DNA of 22,689 nucleotides from DASRBA01 sp036559665 (GCA_036559665.1 DATBSS010000272.1:1-22689); one strand, 5' to 3'; shown: positions 1-8,370, counted from the stretch's first letter. Notes: generated by a model from the sequence alone, not told the origin. Numbers and translations are program-made.

Positions 1-121
1 TCAGCGTCAGCTGCTGTGTGAAGTGATCGCGGACTCCCTGGGCGCCCACGAATGCGCCGGAGTACTGGACCTCGACCGAGATCTCCACGGGAATGACTTG
101 TGTCGTCTCCGGATCCTGCAT
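1..121 (-). CDS. Unidentified protein, N-terminal fragment
   Basis: The first 40 codons of a minus-strand gene run off the left edge of the window. The reading begins M-Q-D-P-E-T-T-Q-V-I-P-V-E-I. An in-frame TGA lies 18 bases upstream of the ATG, so the start is well bounded, although the ribosome site is weak. The gene follows the HMG-CoA reductase on the same strand after 77 bases and may be co-transcribed with it. I see no signal peptide or recognisable motif in the visible part and do not assign a function. Confidence 0.5.
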   Translation of the reverse strand, partial: MQDPETTQVIPVEISVEVQYSGAFVGAQGVRDHFTQQLTL

Positions 122-198
122 TGACGCGCGAGCCCTACTTCACCGGCCGATGACATTGTAGGCGTAGGTGGGAAAATGCATCGGAAATCCGCCTGCCT

Positions 199-1419
199 TC
201 AGAACCCGGCGCAGGAGTAGCTCGCCTCCTGGGGCTCCACGGCCACGCGGCGGGCACGGGCGTGGAGCGCCATGTGCCCGCGCTGGATGCCCACCGAGCC
301 CAGCGCTTTCAAGGCCGCGAGGTTCTGCGCCAGGCCCACCGCCGCGAACACGGTGGCCATCTCCCGCGCCGACCCCACCTGCATCAGCTTGTGCGAGAGC
401 TGCACCAGCGGGTGGACCTTGATCGGCCCGCCCACGGTCCCCAGCGCCAGCGGCATCTCCAGCCGCCCGACCAGCTCGCCCTCCTCCAGCGACCACGCCG
501 ACAGCGGCCGGTACTGGCCGGAGCGGCAGGCGAATGCGTGCGCCCCGGCCTCGATGGTGCGCCAGTCCTGGCCCATGGCGATGGCCACCGCGTCCACGCC
601 GTTCATCACGCCCTTGTTGTGCGTGGCCGCCCGGTACGGGTCCGCCGCGGCGAAGCGGCTGGCCTGGGCGATACCTTCCGCGATCGCCTCGCCCGGCAGG
701 TCACCGTCCGCCAGGCGCTCGAATGGGATCCGGCAGGTGACGCGCGCGAGCCGGCGGTCCGCGAGGTTGGAGAGGATCCGGAGGTACACGCGCCCGCCGG
801 TCACCTGTTCGATCAGCGGGGCCACGCCTTCGGCCATGGTGTTGACGAGGTTGGCTCCCATCGCCTCCCGGGTATCGACGATCAGGTGCACCACCAGGAT
901 GGGTTCGCCGCGCACGCCCTCCGGCGCGGGCAGGACCCGGACCTCCAGGGCTCGCGCGCCGCCGCCCCGCCGCACCAGCTGCGGATGGAAGCTGTCGGCG
1001 AGCGCGAGGATTGACTCCCGGTGCTCCAGGATCCGCGCCCTGGCGGCGGTGGGGTCTCCGTAGCGCGTCACCTGCACCTGGCCGATCATCAGCGGCTCGT
1101 CCGCCTCGGCGATGAAGCCGCCCACGCCCCGGACCACCTTGGCGGCGCCGGACTGCGCGGCCACCACGGACGGCTCCTCCACCGCCATCGGGACCAGGTA
1201 GTCCTTCCCGTTCACCTTCAGGTTGAGCCCCAGCCCCAGCGGCAGGCTGAAGGTGCCCACGGCGTTCTCGATCATCTGGTTCGCCGTCTCCGCCGCCAGC
1301 GCCTGCCCGCTCTGGAGCAGCAGGGCCCGCTCCTGGTCTGACAGGCGCGCCGCCCGCCCGAGCACCTCCACCCGCTCGGCCATGGAGAGCTGGCGGAAGC
1401 CGGTCAATCGGGAGGTCAC
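199..1419 (-). CDS. mvaA: Class II hydroxymethylglutaryl-CoA reductase
   Basis: This cytosolic enzyme of 406 residues interconverts HMG-CoA and mevalonate using NAD(P)H. It matches the Pseudomonas mevalonii type closely. It has ENAVGTF (51-57), VEEPSVVAA with the catalytic Glu near 82, EAMGANLVNT (185-194), HNKGVMNG with the catalytic Lys269, GQDWRTIEAGAHA with the catalytic Asp285, GTVGGPIKVHP (327-337) and the GHMALHA flap motif (381-387). The GTG start overlaps the stop of the preceding ferritin-like gene as GTGA and has a GGGAGGT ribosome site. The frame is open upstream, but the N-terminus from this GTG aligns with the family. Oddly, the protein ends 19 residues after GHMALHA, while P. 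mevalonii HMGR (428 residues) continues for about 40, so the mobile C-terminal domain looks shortened. Function is near certain; direction (biosynthetic or degradative) and cofactor are not. Confidence 0.95.
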   Translation of the reverse strand: MTSRLTGFRQLSMAERVEVLGRAARLSDQERALLLQSGQALAAETANQMIENAVGTFSLPLGLGLNLKVNGKDYLVPMAVEEPSVVAAQSGAAKVVRGVGGFIAEADEPLMIGQVQVTRYGDPTAARARILEHRESILALADSFHPQLVRRGGGARALEVRVLPAPEGVRGEPILVVHLIVDTREAMGANLVNTMAEGVAPLIEQVTGGRVYLRILSNLADRRLARVTCRIPFERLADGDLPGEAIAEGIAQASRFAAADPYRAATHNKGVMNGVDAVAIAMGQDWRTIEAGAHAFACRSGQYRPLSAWSLEEGELVGRLEMPLALGTVGGPIKVHPLVQLSHKLMQVGSAREMATVFAAVGLAQNLAALKALGSVGIQRGHMALHARARRVAVEPQEASYSCAGF

Positions 1420-2162
1420 GGTGCACCTCCCAGGGAAACCAGCACCGGCGCGGGAGTGCCCTGGCGCGCCTCGCGGATCTTCCGGGCGACGCTCGTCGAG
1501 CAGCGCCAGAGCTCCAGCGCGGTCCGGGCGCGCGGGACCCCGAGGGACGCGAGGGTGGCGGCGTGCTGGGACCAGACCAGGACCGAGACGCCGAGAGCGC
1601 ACGCGAACCAGCCGGCCTGGATGAGCGCGTAGGCCGGCGACCAGCGCCCGAACATCCCGAAGATCTCCGACTGGAATTGCAAGTGTGCCCACTCGTCCTG
1701 CTCCAGCTCTCCCAGCGCCGCCGCGAGCGGACCCCGGGGCAGGGCGCGCGCGAGGAGCCCGTAGAACACCGTCCCGGCGACCTCCGCGCCCAGCGCGACC
1801 AGCAGCTTGAAGCGGACGCCCAGGAGCCGCCGGAGCGCGGTGAAGCCGCCGGTGCTCCAGTGCCGGGTGAGCAGCGTTCCCCCCATCCCCTTCACCATGT
1901 GGCCGAGGATCCGCGCGTGGCGGCCCTCCTCGCGGACCCAGAGCTTGATGAGCGCGCGGAAGTCGGCGTCCACCCCCGGCCAGGAGACGTGGTCGATCTC
2001 GTGGGCGACCCGGCCTTCCCCGGCCTCGCCGAGCTGGAACTCCCGCAGGGAGCGGAGGACCAGGGCCCGCTGCGGCTCCGTCAGTCCCTCGGGCGCCTCC
2101 GTCTCCGGGATGGGGCGGTGGGTGTTCTGTTCCAGCCTTTGCTTCCAGTATCTCCAGCGCAT
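1416..2162 (-). CDS. Ferritin-like diiron-carboxylate protein
   Basis: This protein of 248 residues carries the two ExxH motifs of ferritin-like four-helix diiron proteins: REEGRH (Glu79, His82) and DEWAH (Glu157, His160). Further candidate ligands are Glu127 (GAEVAG) and a Glu in the first helix (46-49). A hydrophobic stretch near 180-195 might contact a membrane. I chose the ATG at 2162 because a GGAGG ribosome site lies 9 bases upstream; an ATG 13 codons earlier lacks one. The gene overlaps the HMG-CoA reductase start by 4 bases, indicating translational coupling. The diiron fold is well supported. The reaction is unknown: an oxidase, a hydroxylase or an iron/peroxide-related role are all possible. 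Confidence 0.8.
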   Translation of the reverse strand: MRWRYWKQRLEQNTHRPIPETEAPEGLTEPQRALVLRSLREFQLGEAGEGRVAHEIDHVSWPGVDADFRALIKLWVREEGRHARILGHMVKGMGGTLLTRHWSTGGFTALRRLLGVRFKLLVALGAEVAGTVFYGLLARALPRGPLAAALGELEQDEWAHLQFQSEIFGMFGRWSPAYALIQAGWFACALGVSVLVWSQHAATLASLGVPRARTALELWRCSTSVARKIREARQGTPAPVLVSLGGAP

Positions 2163-2182
2163 GTGCTCGAGCCTCCGTGGCG

Positions 2183-2192
2183 GTCTCGAGAC
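2183..2192. promoter_or_regulatory. Perfect 10-base palindrome upstream of the ferritin-like gene
   Basis: GTCTCGAGAC is a perfect palindrome about 20 bases upstream of the ferritin-like start, within the 122-base gap after the response regulator. Its position would suit an operator or a 5'-leader element. A 10-base palindrome can occur by chance, so support is weak. Confidence 0.2.
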
Positions 2193-2284
2193 ACAGAACA
2201 CCTCAGCCCGGGCATGGCCTGGGCCTGAACCAGGTGAGCGGTCGGAATCCGGGGGTGAGCGGCGCGAGGGGGGACCTCAGCGGC

Positions 2285-3025
2285 TCACTCGTCCTCGTCC
2301 TCGCGGGCCTTGCGCAGTCCTAGACGCTTCCTCAGCTCGCGCGCCACCTGGCGGGAGATCTCGACCTCCTGCCCCGGCCGCACGTGGGCGAGGAACCCGC
2401 CGGTCTCCAGCGGGGTGAGGCGTGCTACCCGGCCCAGGTGCAGGAGCGCGCGCCGGTGCACGCGCTCGAAGCCGAAGGGCGCCAGCTTGTCCTGCAATTC
2501 CTGGAGGCTGGCGTCGGTGAGCAGCTGCTCGGTCGCGGTGAAGACGGTCGCCAGCTCCCCATCGAGCACCACGTGCGAGATGTCCTCCGGCTTGAGCAGG
2601 CGGATCCCCTGCCGGGTGACGATGGGCAGCCGGGTGGCTCCATCCGGGGCGGCGGGTGCGTCCAGCCGCCGCCGCGCGCGGTCCAGCGCCTTCTTCAATC
2701 GCGCCGCGTCCACCGGCTTGAGCAGGTAGTCCACGGCGCCGGTGTCGAACGCCTCCACCGCGTGCTCGCGGTGCGCGGTGCAGAAGATGATGTAGGGGCG
2801 GGGCTCGGGGAGGAGCTGCGCCGCCTCCAGGCCGGTGAGGCCGGGCATGCGGATGTCCAGCAGGAGCGCGTCCACCGGGCGCTTGCGGACCTCTTCCAGC
2901 ACCTCCTCGGCGCTCTGGCAGCTCCGGACGAGCTCCACCTCCGGGAACGTCCCCAGCAGGCGCTCCAGCCGCTGGCGGGCCATGGACTCGTCGTCCGCCA
3001 GGAGCACCCGCAGCGGAGCGCTCAC
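2285..3025 (-). CDS. LytTR-family response regulator
   Basis: This 246-residue transcription factor pairs with the kinase directly upstream. Residues 1-120 are a receiver domain: acidic pocket near the start (LLADDE), phospho-acceptor Asp near 54 (LLLDIRMPG), the switch Thr in FCTAH and the conserved Lys in YLLKPVD. Residues about 140-240 are a LytTR DNA-binding domain (GIRLLKPEDISHV, FERVHRRALLHLGRV). Members of this family bind paired direct repeats of about 9 bases spaced about two helical turns apart; such a pair lies upstream of the kinase and the P450 (4137-4166). The GTG start overlaps the kinase stop as GTGA. The C-terminus is acidic (EDEDE). Confidence 0.93.
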   Translation of the reverse strand: MSAPLRVLLADDESMARQRLERLLGTFPEVELVRSCQSAEEVLEEVRKRPVDALLLDIRMPGLTGLEAAQLLPEPRPYIIFCTAHREHAVEAFDTGAVDYLLKPVDAARLKKALDRARRRLDAPAAPDGATRLPIVTRQGIRLLKPEDISHVVLDGELATVFTATEQLLTDASLQELQDKLAPFGFERVHRRALLHLGRVARLTPLETGGFLAHVRPGQEVEISRQVARELRKRLGLRKAREDEDE

Positions 3026-4086
3026 GTCGCCAGCCCCGCCTCGGGCGCGGGCGGCAGCTCCAGCCGGACCCGCGTCCTCCCGCCCTCGTCCGCCACCGCG
3101 AGCGTGGCGGCGGTGCCGTACGCCATGGTGAGCCGCCGCTGCAGCGTGGGCAACCCGCTCCCTCCTTCGCGAGGGCCTCGAAACGGGCCGGGGTTGGTGA
3201 GCTCCAGGGTGACACCGGCGGCCGCGCTCCTCAACGAGAACCGGACCGCGCCCGTGTGCCCGGCGCCGGGCCCGTGCTTCATCGCGTTCTCGGCCAGCGG
3301 CAGCAGCAGCAGCGGCGGGACCTGCACGGCGGGAGCGGGGGAGGGCACGTCCCACTCCAGGTCGAAGCGCTGCGGGTCCCTCAGGCGGTGCATGTCGAAC
3401 AGCGCCCGGACCAGCTCCAGCTCCCGCGCCAGCGTCCAGGTGGGCTCGCGGACGCCGTCGAAGATGGTGCGGAGCATGGCGGAGAGCTGCAGGAGCGCCG
3501 CCTCGGCCGTGCCGCTGTCCTGGTGGCACCACTCGGCGATGGCGTTGAGCGTGTTGAAGAGGAAGTGCGGGTCGAGGTTGGAGCGGATGGCCAGGAGCTG
3601 GGCGCGTTCCGCCTCGCGGGCCAGGGCGTCCGCGCGGGCGCGCTCCTGCGCGACGCGGCCCTCCATCGAGATGTCGCGGCCCACGCCCCACCCGGCGACG
3701 ACGAACAGCGAGAAGCAGATCAGCAGGCTCTGGGGGCGGAACAGGAACTGCATTTGCCCCTGCACCTGCAGGACGCGAGCGAGACCCAGGCCGGTGACCA
3801 GCAGCACCGCGACGGCCAGGCCGAGGTATGCGATCACGCCCCAGACCCGGTCCTGCGTGGAACGCGGGGATTCGAGCCACAGCCTCCACCCGCACGGCGC
3901 CGCGGCCGCGGTGGCCAGCGCCATCGTCGAGGCGACCGCGCCGGCCCGGTAGCTGTGGTCGAAGACCGTCTCGGCGATGACGAGCGCCACGCCCACCAGG
4001 AGGAGCGGCCCGGCGCGCCTGGGCTCCAGCAGGGCGCGGAGCGTCTGGCGCACGACCGTGCGGTGGGCGATGGGGATGGCGGCCAT
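3022..4086 (-). CDS. LytS/YehU-type sensor histidine kinase
   Basis: This inner-membrane sensor kinase has 354 residues. The N-terminal ~130 residues hold about four hydrophobic segments, with no large periplasmic domain. A short coiled linker (AQERARADALAREAERAQLL) precedes the His_kinase core. The phospho-acceptor is in LDPHFLFNTLNAI (His near 174), the form typical of kinases that pair with LytTR regulators. The ATP-binding domain has LAENAMKHG (near 265) and a glycine-rich GGSGLPTLQRRL. The start ATG is the first in frame; its ribosome site is weak. The gene diverges from a P450 across 106 bases. The signal sensed cannot be read from the sequence. Confidence 0.93.
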   Translation of the reverse strand: MAAIPIAHRTVVRQTLRALLEPRRAGPLLLVGVALVIAETVFDHSYRAGAVASTMALATAAAAPCGWRLWLESPRSTQDRVWGVIAYLGLAVAVLLVTGLGLARVLQVQGQMQFLFRPQSLLICFSLFVVAGWGVGRDISMEGRVAQERARADALAREAERAQLLAIRSNLDPHFLFNTLNAIAEWCHQDSGTAEAALLQLSAMLRTIFDGVREPTWTLARELELVRALFDMHRLRDPQRFDLEWDVPSPAPAVQVPPLLLLPLAENAMKHGPGAGHTGAVRFSLRSAAAGVTLELTNPGPFRGPREGGSGLPTLQRRLTMAYGTAATLAVADEGGRTRVRLELPPAPEAGLAT

Positions 4087-4136
4087 CCGTCGAACGAGCC
4101 TAGGGGCTCCCGGTCCGCTCTGCGCGCGGAACCTGG

Positions 4137-4166
4137 CCGAACGGTCGGATCTGGTACCCGAACGGC
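4137..4166. promoter_or_regulatory. Paired direct repeat, candidate LytTR binding site
   Basis: CCGAACGGT (4137-4145) and CCGAACGGC (4158-4166) are direct repeats with a 12-base gap (21 bases start to start). Read on the minus strand they are ACCGTTCGG and GCCGTTCGG. The published LytTR half-site consensus is [TA][AC][CA]GTTN[AG][TG], with halves 12-13 bases apart; the first copy fits fully and the second at 8 of 9 positions. The pair lies in the divergent gap between the LytS-type kinase and the P450. Confidence 0.6.
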
Positions 4167-4192
4167 TCAGAAGCGATGCTCGGCGTCACCTG

Positions 4193-5527
4193 ATGAGCAC
4201 CTCCGCGCCCACGTACCCCGGCTACCCGATCCTCGGAGTGCTCCCGCAGTTCATCCGGGACACCTACGGATTCCTGACCGACGTCGTCCCGCGCACCGGA
4301 GGGCTGGTCCGCCTCAAGGCGGGGCCGATGCGCTACTACCTCCTCAGCCACCCGGACCACCTGCAGCGCGTCCTGAAGGACAACTACAAGAACTACCTGA
4401 AGCGCGACGCCATGGCCCCGCTGGCGCGCGTGTCGAACGGGGAGTCGGTGGCCACCATGGACGGCGACCCCTGGCTCCAGCGCCGGCGGCTGCTCCAGCC
4501 CTACTTCCACCACCGCTCGCTGCACGGGCTGGTGGCCCGGATGCAGGACGCCGTCCTGGAGCAGGTCCCTTACCTCGACGCCTGGGCGGGCGCCGGGACG
4601 TACCAGGACGCGGTGGCCGTCCTGCGCGACGTCGCCGTCCGCGTCTTCATGCGCTTCTTCTACGGCATCACCTTCACGGACGCGCAGACCCGCCAGATGG
4701 GGCAATGGATGGGGTACGCCGTCCGATACACCTATTTCCGATATCGGTTCTCGTTCGTGCCGCTGTGGGCGCCGTTTCCCGGCAAGCGTGCCTTCCAGGA
4801 CGCGGTCGCGCGGATCGCCGGCGCCACAGATGACATGCTGGCCGGCAAGCGCGCGGAGGAGGGGGCGGAGGACCTGCTGGCCATGCTGGTCGGCGCCGCC
4901 GATCGCGAAGGGATGAGCCCGGACGCGCTCCGGTCCGAGGCGGTGGGCCTGTTCATCGGGGGCTGGGAGACGGCCTCCTCCGTGCTCTCCTGGGTGCTCT
5001 ACCTGCTCACCGGCGACGCGGAGCTGGAGTCCCGGCTGTCGGAGGAGGCTGGCCGCGAGACCGGCCCGGCCCGGACGCTGGAGGACGTGCAGCGGCCGGC
5101 GCTGGCCCGGATGACCATCCTGGAGGCGATGCGGCTGTACCCCATCACGCCCGTCCTGATGCGCACCGCCGCGGAGGCGGACGAGATCGGCGGCTACGCC
5201 ATCCCGGCGGGGGCGCAGCTGCTGCTCGCGGTCCGGGCCGTGCACCGCCACCCCGACTTCTGGGAGCGCCCGGCGGACTTCCGGCCCGAGCGCTTCGAGG
5301 GTGGGGTGGAGCGCGCCACCCGGCACCCGTTCGCGTACGTCCCGTTCGCCGCCGGGCCGCGCCAGTGCATCGGAATGGAGTTCGCCCGCCTCCAGATGCA
5401 ACTGCTGCTGGCGGCGGTGCTCTCGCGCTACCGGATCCAGCTGGAGCCGGGCTACTCGCTGCGCGTCTCCGCCGACGCCACGTACATGCCGGCGGCGCTG
5501 CCGCTCAAGCTCCTCCCGCGGGCCTGA
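4193..5527 (+). CDS. Cytochrome P450 monooxygenase
   Basis: This soluble bacterial-type P450 has 444 residues, the usual length, with no membrane anchor. The N-terminus is proline-rich (YPGYPILGVLPQF). The helix-I oxygen-activation motif is GGWETAS (near 256-262), with Glu-Thr as in typical P450s. ExxR is in EAMRLYP (near 311), with the meander FRPERF. The heme-binding loop is FAAGPRQCIGMEFA, with thiolate ligand Cys392. The ATG at 4193 gives the family-like N-terminus, but its ribosome site is weak; the frame is open further upstream. No ferredoxin or reductase gene is nearby, so redox partners must come from elsewhere. The divergent gap carries a candidate LytTR site. The substrate is unknown; the neighbouring HMG-CoA reductase makes a terpenoid substrate thinkable but unproven. 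Confidence 0.93.
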   Translation: MSTSAPTYPGYPILGVLPQFIRDTYGFLTDVVPRTGGLVRLKAGPMRYYLLSHPDHLQRVLKDNYKNYLKRDAMAPLARVSNGESVATMDGDPWLQRRRLLQPYFHHRSLHGLVARMQDAVLEQVPYLDAWAGAGTYQDAVAVLRDVAVRVFMRFFYGITFTDAQTRQMGQWMGYAVRYTYFRYRFSFVPLWAPFPGKRAFQDAVARIAGATDDMLAGKRAEEGAEDLLAMLVGAADREGMSPDALRSEAVGLFIGGWETASSVLSWVLYLLTGDAELESRLSEEAGRETGPARTLEDVQRPALARMTILEAMRLYPITPVLMRTAAEADEIGGYAIPAGAQLLLAVRAVHRHPDFWERPADFRPERFEGGVERATRHPFAYVPFAAGPRQCIGMEFARLQMQLLLAAVLSRYRIQLEPGYSLRVSADATYMPAALPLKLLPRA

Positions 5528-5536
5528 GCCTGAGGC

Positions 5537-8311
5537 CTACAGGTTCCCGGTCAGCGAGAAGGTGACGCGCCGCGGGAGCACCGGGCGAGCGAGGAAGATG
5601 TCTTTCACCGAGCCGGCCGACTCGTCGAGGCGCGGGTTGCCCTCGGTGAGGCCGAAGCTGTCGAGCACGTTGGAGGCCTGGACGCCCACGGTGAAGCGGT
5701 CCAGCTTGTAGGAGGCCACCGCGTTGAGCTGGAAGTAGCCGGGTAGGTCCAACGTGTTGGCGTTGTTCGAGAACCGGTGCCCCACGTAGGTCGCGTTCGC
5801 CCCGAGGCTGGCGTCGCCGTACAGCAACGTCCCCGTCACGTCGGCGATGACCTGCGGGATGCGGCGGATCCGGTTGCCGGAGAAGTTCGCCGATCCCTCG
5901 TTGAACAGCGTGTAGCGCGGGTCCTGGAGCGTGAACACGCCGTTCAGGCGGAAGAACTGCACCGGCTGGGCCGCCGCTTCCAACTCCAGCCCCAGCGTCC
6001 GCGCCTGGCCCGCGTACACGGTGACGAAGGTGGTGTTGCCGGTGACGGGATCCACCCGGGCGTCCTGGCTGGGGAAGTTCCCGATTTGGAGCCAGTAGGC
6101 CACCGCCGCCAGCGCGTACCAGGTGCCGCTCATCTTCAGCCCGGCCTCGGCCTGCAGCAGCGATTCCGGCGTCCGCGGGAACGTCGGGTCGGTCGGGTCG
6201 GTCGCGAAGAGGAACTGGTCCAGCAGCGGCATCTTGTAGCCGCGGCTCCCGCGGGCGTAGACGGAGATCGAGTCGGCGAGGGCGTAGTTGGCGCCGAGCG
6301 AGAGCGCCCAGTCGGTGAAGCCCACGTTCACGCGGCTGAAGCGGCCGGTCCCGGCGTGCGCGTTGTCGTCCGCCAGCGTGGTGGCATCCCCCAGGTTGAC
6401 CGTCCGGGTCTGCTCCACGTTCTGCTCGAAAAGGTCGCGCTCGATGCGGCCGGCCAGGTCCACCCGGATCTTGTCGCCGATGGTGACCTCGTCTCCGGCG
6501 AACGCGGCGAACAGCGTCGCGTTCGCCGTGCCGTTGACGTAGTTGCTCAGGTAGCCCCGGAAGCCGTGCTGGGTGACGTTCTCCACGACGGCGCCGGTCC
6601 CATCCAGCTCCTGAAGGTCCAGGAAGTGGGGGTTGTTGCGTACGTCGGTGACGATGTCGTTGAAGTACCAGACGTTGTCGGCCGTGTAGTGGCCGAAGTA
6701 GAGGCCGCCCGTGATGGTGTGCGAGGTGGGCCCGGCGTCCAGGAACTTGGTCAGCCGGAGCTGGTTGGACACGTCGCTCATCGGCTTCTTCACCAGCCAC
6801 TGGCCGCCCAGCGCCACCAGGTTGTTGTCGGTCGGGCAGCCGGGGCTCCCCAGCGCCGGGGCGCCCGGCAGGTTGGTGCAGGTGATGCGGAAGGGCGTCC
6901 CGGCACCCAGCACCGACGCCGCCCAGACGTCCTTGTCCTGCAGGTCGAACGGCAGCATCGCGTTCCAGCTGTGGTCCACCTGCATGGCGCGGGTGATGTT
7001 CTGCAGCTCCATCCGCTGCTCGGCGAAGTAGAGGCGCAATTCCGCCTGGCCCGAGGTGCCTCGCTGCCGCTGGCCGTCATCCAGCGGGAGGGTGAGCGCG
7101 CCTCCCCCCGGCAGCGGTACCTGGGCGTTCACGCCTTCCCGCGAGGTGAGGGTGCCGTTCACCGGGAAGCCGCGCACGAACTCGGTGCCGACCAGCCGGT
7201 CGTCCTGGAACTGCCCCTTGAACGGCAGCGGGAGGAAGAACGTGTTGCGGTCGTCGAGGAACTTGAACGTCAGGCGCGCCTGGCCGGTCACCTTGTTCCC
7301 GTTGATCACGCGGGTGAGGCCGGCCTTGAGCTGGCCGCCCTTGGACGCCGGGAACCCCGGGCTGCGGACGCCCTCGTCGAAGCGGTAGAAGCCGCCGGCG
7401 GAGAAGCGCCAGTCGTCGCCGACGGGGCCGTTGATGTTGGCGTCGTAGCGGAACAGGCCCGCGCTGGCGGTGGCGACCTTGAGCGTCCCGGCCAGGATGT
7501 CCCCGCCCTGCTTGTCGATGAAGTTCACCACGCCGCCCGGCGCGTTGCTGCCGTAGAGGGCGGAGCTGCCGCCGCGCACCGCCTCCATGTGGTCGATGTT
7601 CTCGTCCAGGCGCACGAAGATGTCGCTGTTGACGAAGAACAGCTCCGTGGAGTCGTACACCGGCATGCCGTTTTCCATGATCGACACGTACCGGAACGAC
7701 CCGTCCGCCGGCAGGCCGCGGACGAACAGGTTGCCGCCCACCTCGCCGCCGGAGCTCTCCACGTAGAAGCCGGGGACGACCCGCATCAGGTCCGCGGTGT
7801 TCTGCGGCGCGCGGGCCTCGATCTGCTGTGCGTCCACGGTGGAGATGGCGGAGCTGGAGCGGATCTTCCGGTCCGGCACCTGCGCCGTCACCACGATGTC
7901 CTCGGAGTTCAGCAGGTCGATGTCGAGCACGAAGCTGGCGACGGACGGGTTCTCCGCGTTCACCTCCACGCTCTTGCTTCCGCCCTGGAACCCATCCGCC
8001 CGGACCGTCAGGGTCTGCTTGCCCGCGGGCACGCCGCCGAGGGTGTACTCGCCGTTCGCGTCGGTCCTGGTGGCAAGCTTCGTCCCCTTCAGCTCCACGA
8101 TCGCGCCCGGCAGCGGGTCGCCGTAGGTCGCCGTGATCTGGCCCTTCACCATGCCGCCCGCCGACGGCTTCGCTGCCATCGCGGGTTTCTCGGGTGCGGG
8201 TGCGGCCGCCGCCGGTTGCTCGTTCCCGGCGCCACCATTCTCCTGCGCCAGCGCGATCGAAGCTCCGAGCAGGAGCAAGGCAGTGGGACGCTTCGCCCAA
8301 GACAATCTCAT
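5537..8311 (-). CDS. TonB-dependent outer-membrane receptor with carboxypeptidase-regulatory-like domain
   Basis: This 924-residue protein has a signal peptide (MRLSWAKRPTALLLLGASIA, cleavage near 22) and an Ala/Pro-rich linker. A carboxypeptidase-regulatory-like beta domain follows (about 53-130; GDPLPGAIVELKG, TRTDANGEYTLGGVPAG). A TonB-box-like segment EDIVVTAQ leads into a plug domain (about 140-265; MRVVPGFYVES, FVRGLPADGSFRYV, MEAVRGGSSALYGSNAPGGVVNFI). The remaining ~650 residues form a beta barrel ending FSLTGNL. The ATG at 8311 has an excellent ribosome site (AGGAGAG, 7 bases upstream). It imports an unknown large ligand across the outer membrane using TonB energy. No siderophore or TonB/ExbBD genes are adjacent. 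It converges on the P450 with only 9 bases between stops. Confidence 0.93.
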   Translation of the reverse strand: MRLSWAKRPTALLLLGASIALAQENGGAGNEQPAAAAPAPEKPAMAAKPSAGGMVKGQITATYGDPLPGAIVELKGTKLATRTDANGEYTLGGVPAGKQTLTVRADGFQGGSKSVEVNAENPSVASFVLDIDLLNSEDIVVTAQVPDRKIRSSSAISTVDAQQIEARAPQNTADLMRVVPGFYVESSGGEVGGNLFVRGLPADGSFRYVSIMENGMPVYDSTELFFVNSDIFVRLDENIDHMEAVRGGSSALYGSNAPGGVVNFIDKQGGDILAGTLKVATASAGLFRYDANINGPVGDDWRFSAGGFYRFDEGVRSPGFPASKGGQLKAGLTRVINGNKVTGQARLTFKFLDDRNTFFLPLPFKGQFQDDRLVGTEFVRGFPVNGTLTSREGVNAQVPLPGGGALTLPLDDGQRQRGTSGQAELRLYFAEQRMELQNITRAMQVDHSWNAMLPFDLQDKDVWAASVLGAGTPFRITCTNLPGAPALGSPGCPTDNNLVALGGQWLVKKPMSDVSNQLRLTKFLDAGPTSHTITGGLYFGHYTADNVWYFNDIVTDVRNNPHFLDLQELDGTGAVVENVTQHGFRGYLSNYVNGTANATLFAAFAGDEVTIGDKIRVDLAGRIERDLFEQNVEQTRTVNLGDATTLADDNAHAGTGRFSRVNVGFTDWALSLGANYALADSISVYARGSRGYKMPLLDQFLFATDPTDPTFPRTPESLLQAEAGLKMSGTWYALAAVAYWLQIGNFPSQDARVDPVTGNTTFVTVYAGQARTLGLELEAAAQPVQFFRLNGVFTLQDPRYTLFNEGSANFSGNRIRRIPQVIADVTGTLLYGDASLGANATYVGHRFSNNANTLDLPGYFQLNAVASYKLDRFTVGVQASNVLDSFGLTEGNPRLDESAGSVKDIFLARPVLPRRVTFSLTGNL

Positions 8312-8370
8312 GGCGTTTCTCTCCTGGCGGGGGGCTCGGCCGTGGTGGCCGCGCTCGGAAATCGATAGCC

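Noticed and set aside
5522..5540. Weak inverted repeat (GGCCT / AGGCC) between the convergent P450 and receptor stops as a shared terminator
   Set aside because: Only a 5-base stem and no T-run on either strand.
5777..8368. An 863-codon open frame on the plus strand opposite the TonB-dependent receptor
   Set aside because: It is the antisense of a clearly recognised receptor; no ribosome site or domain supports it.
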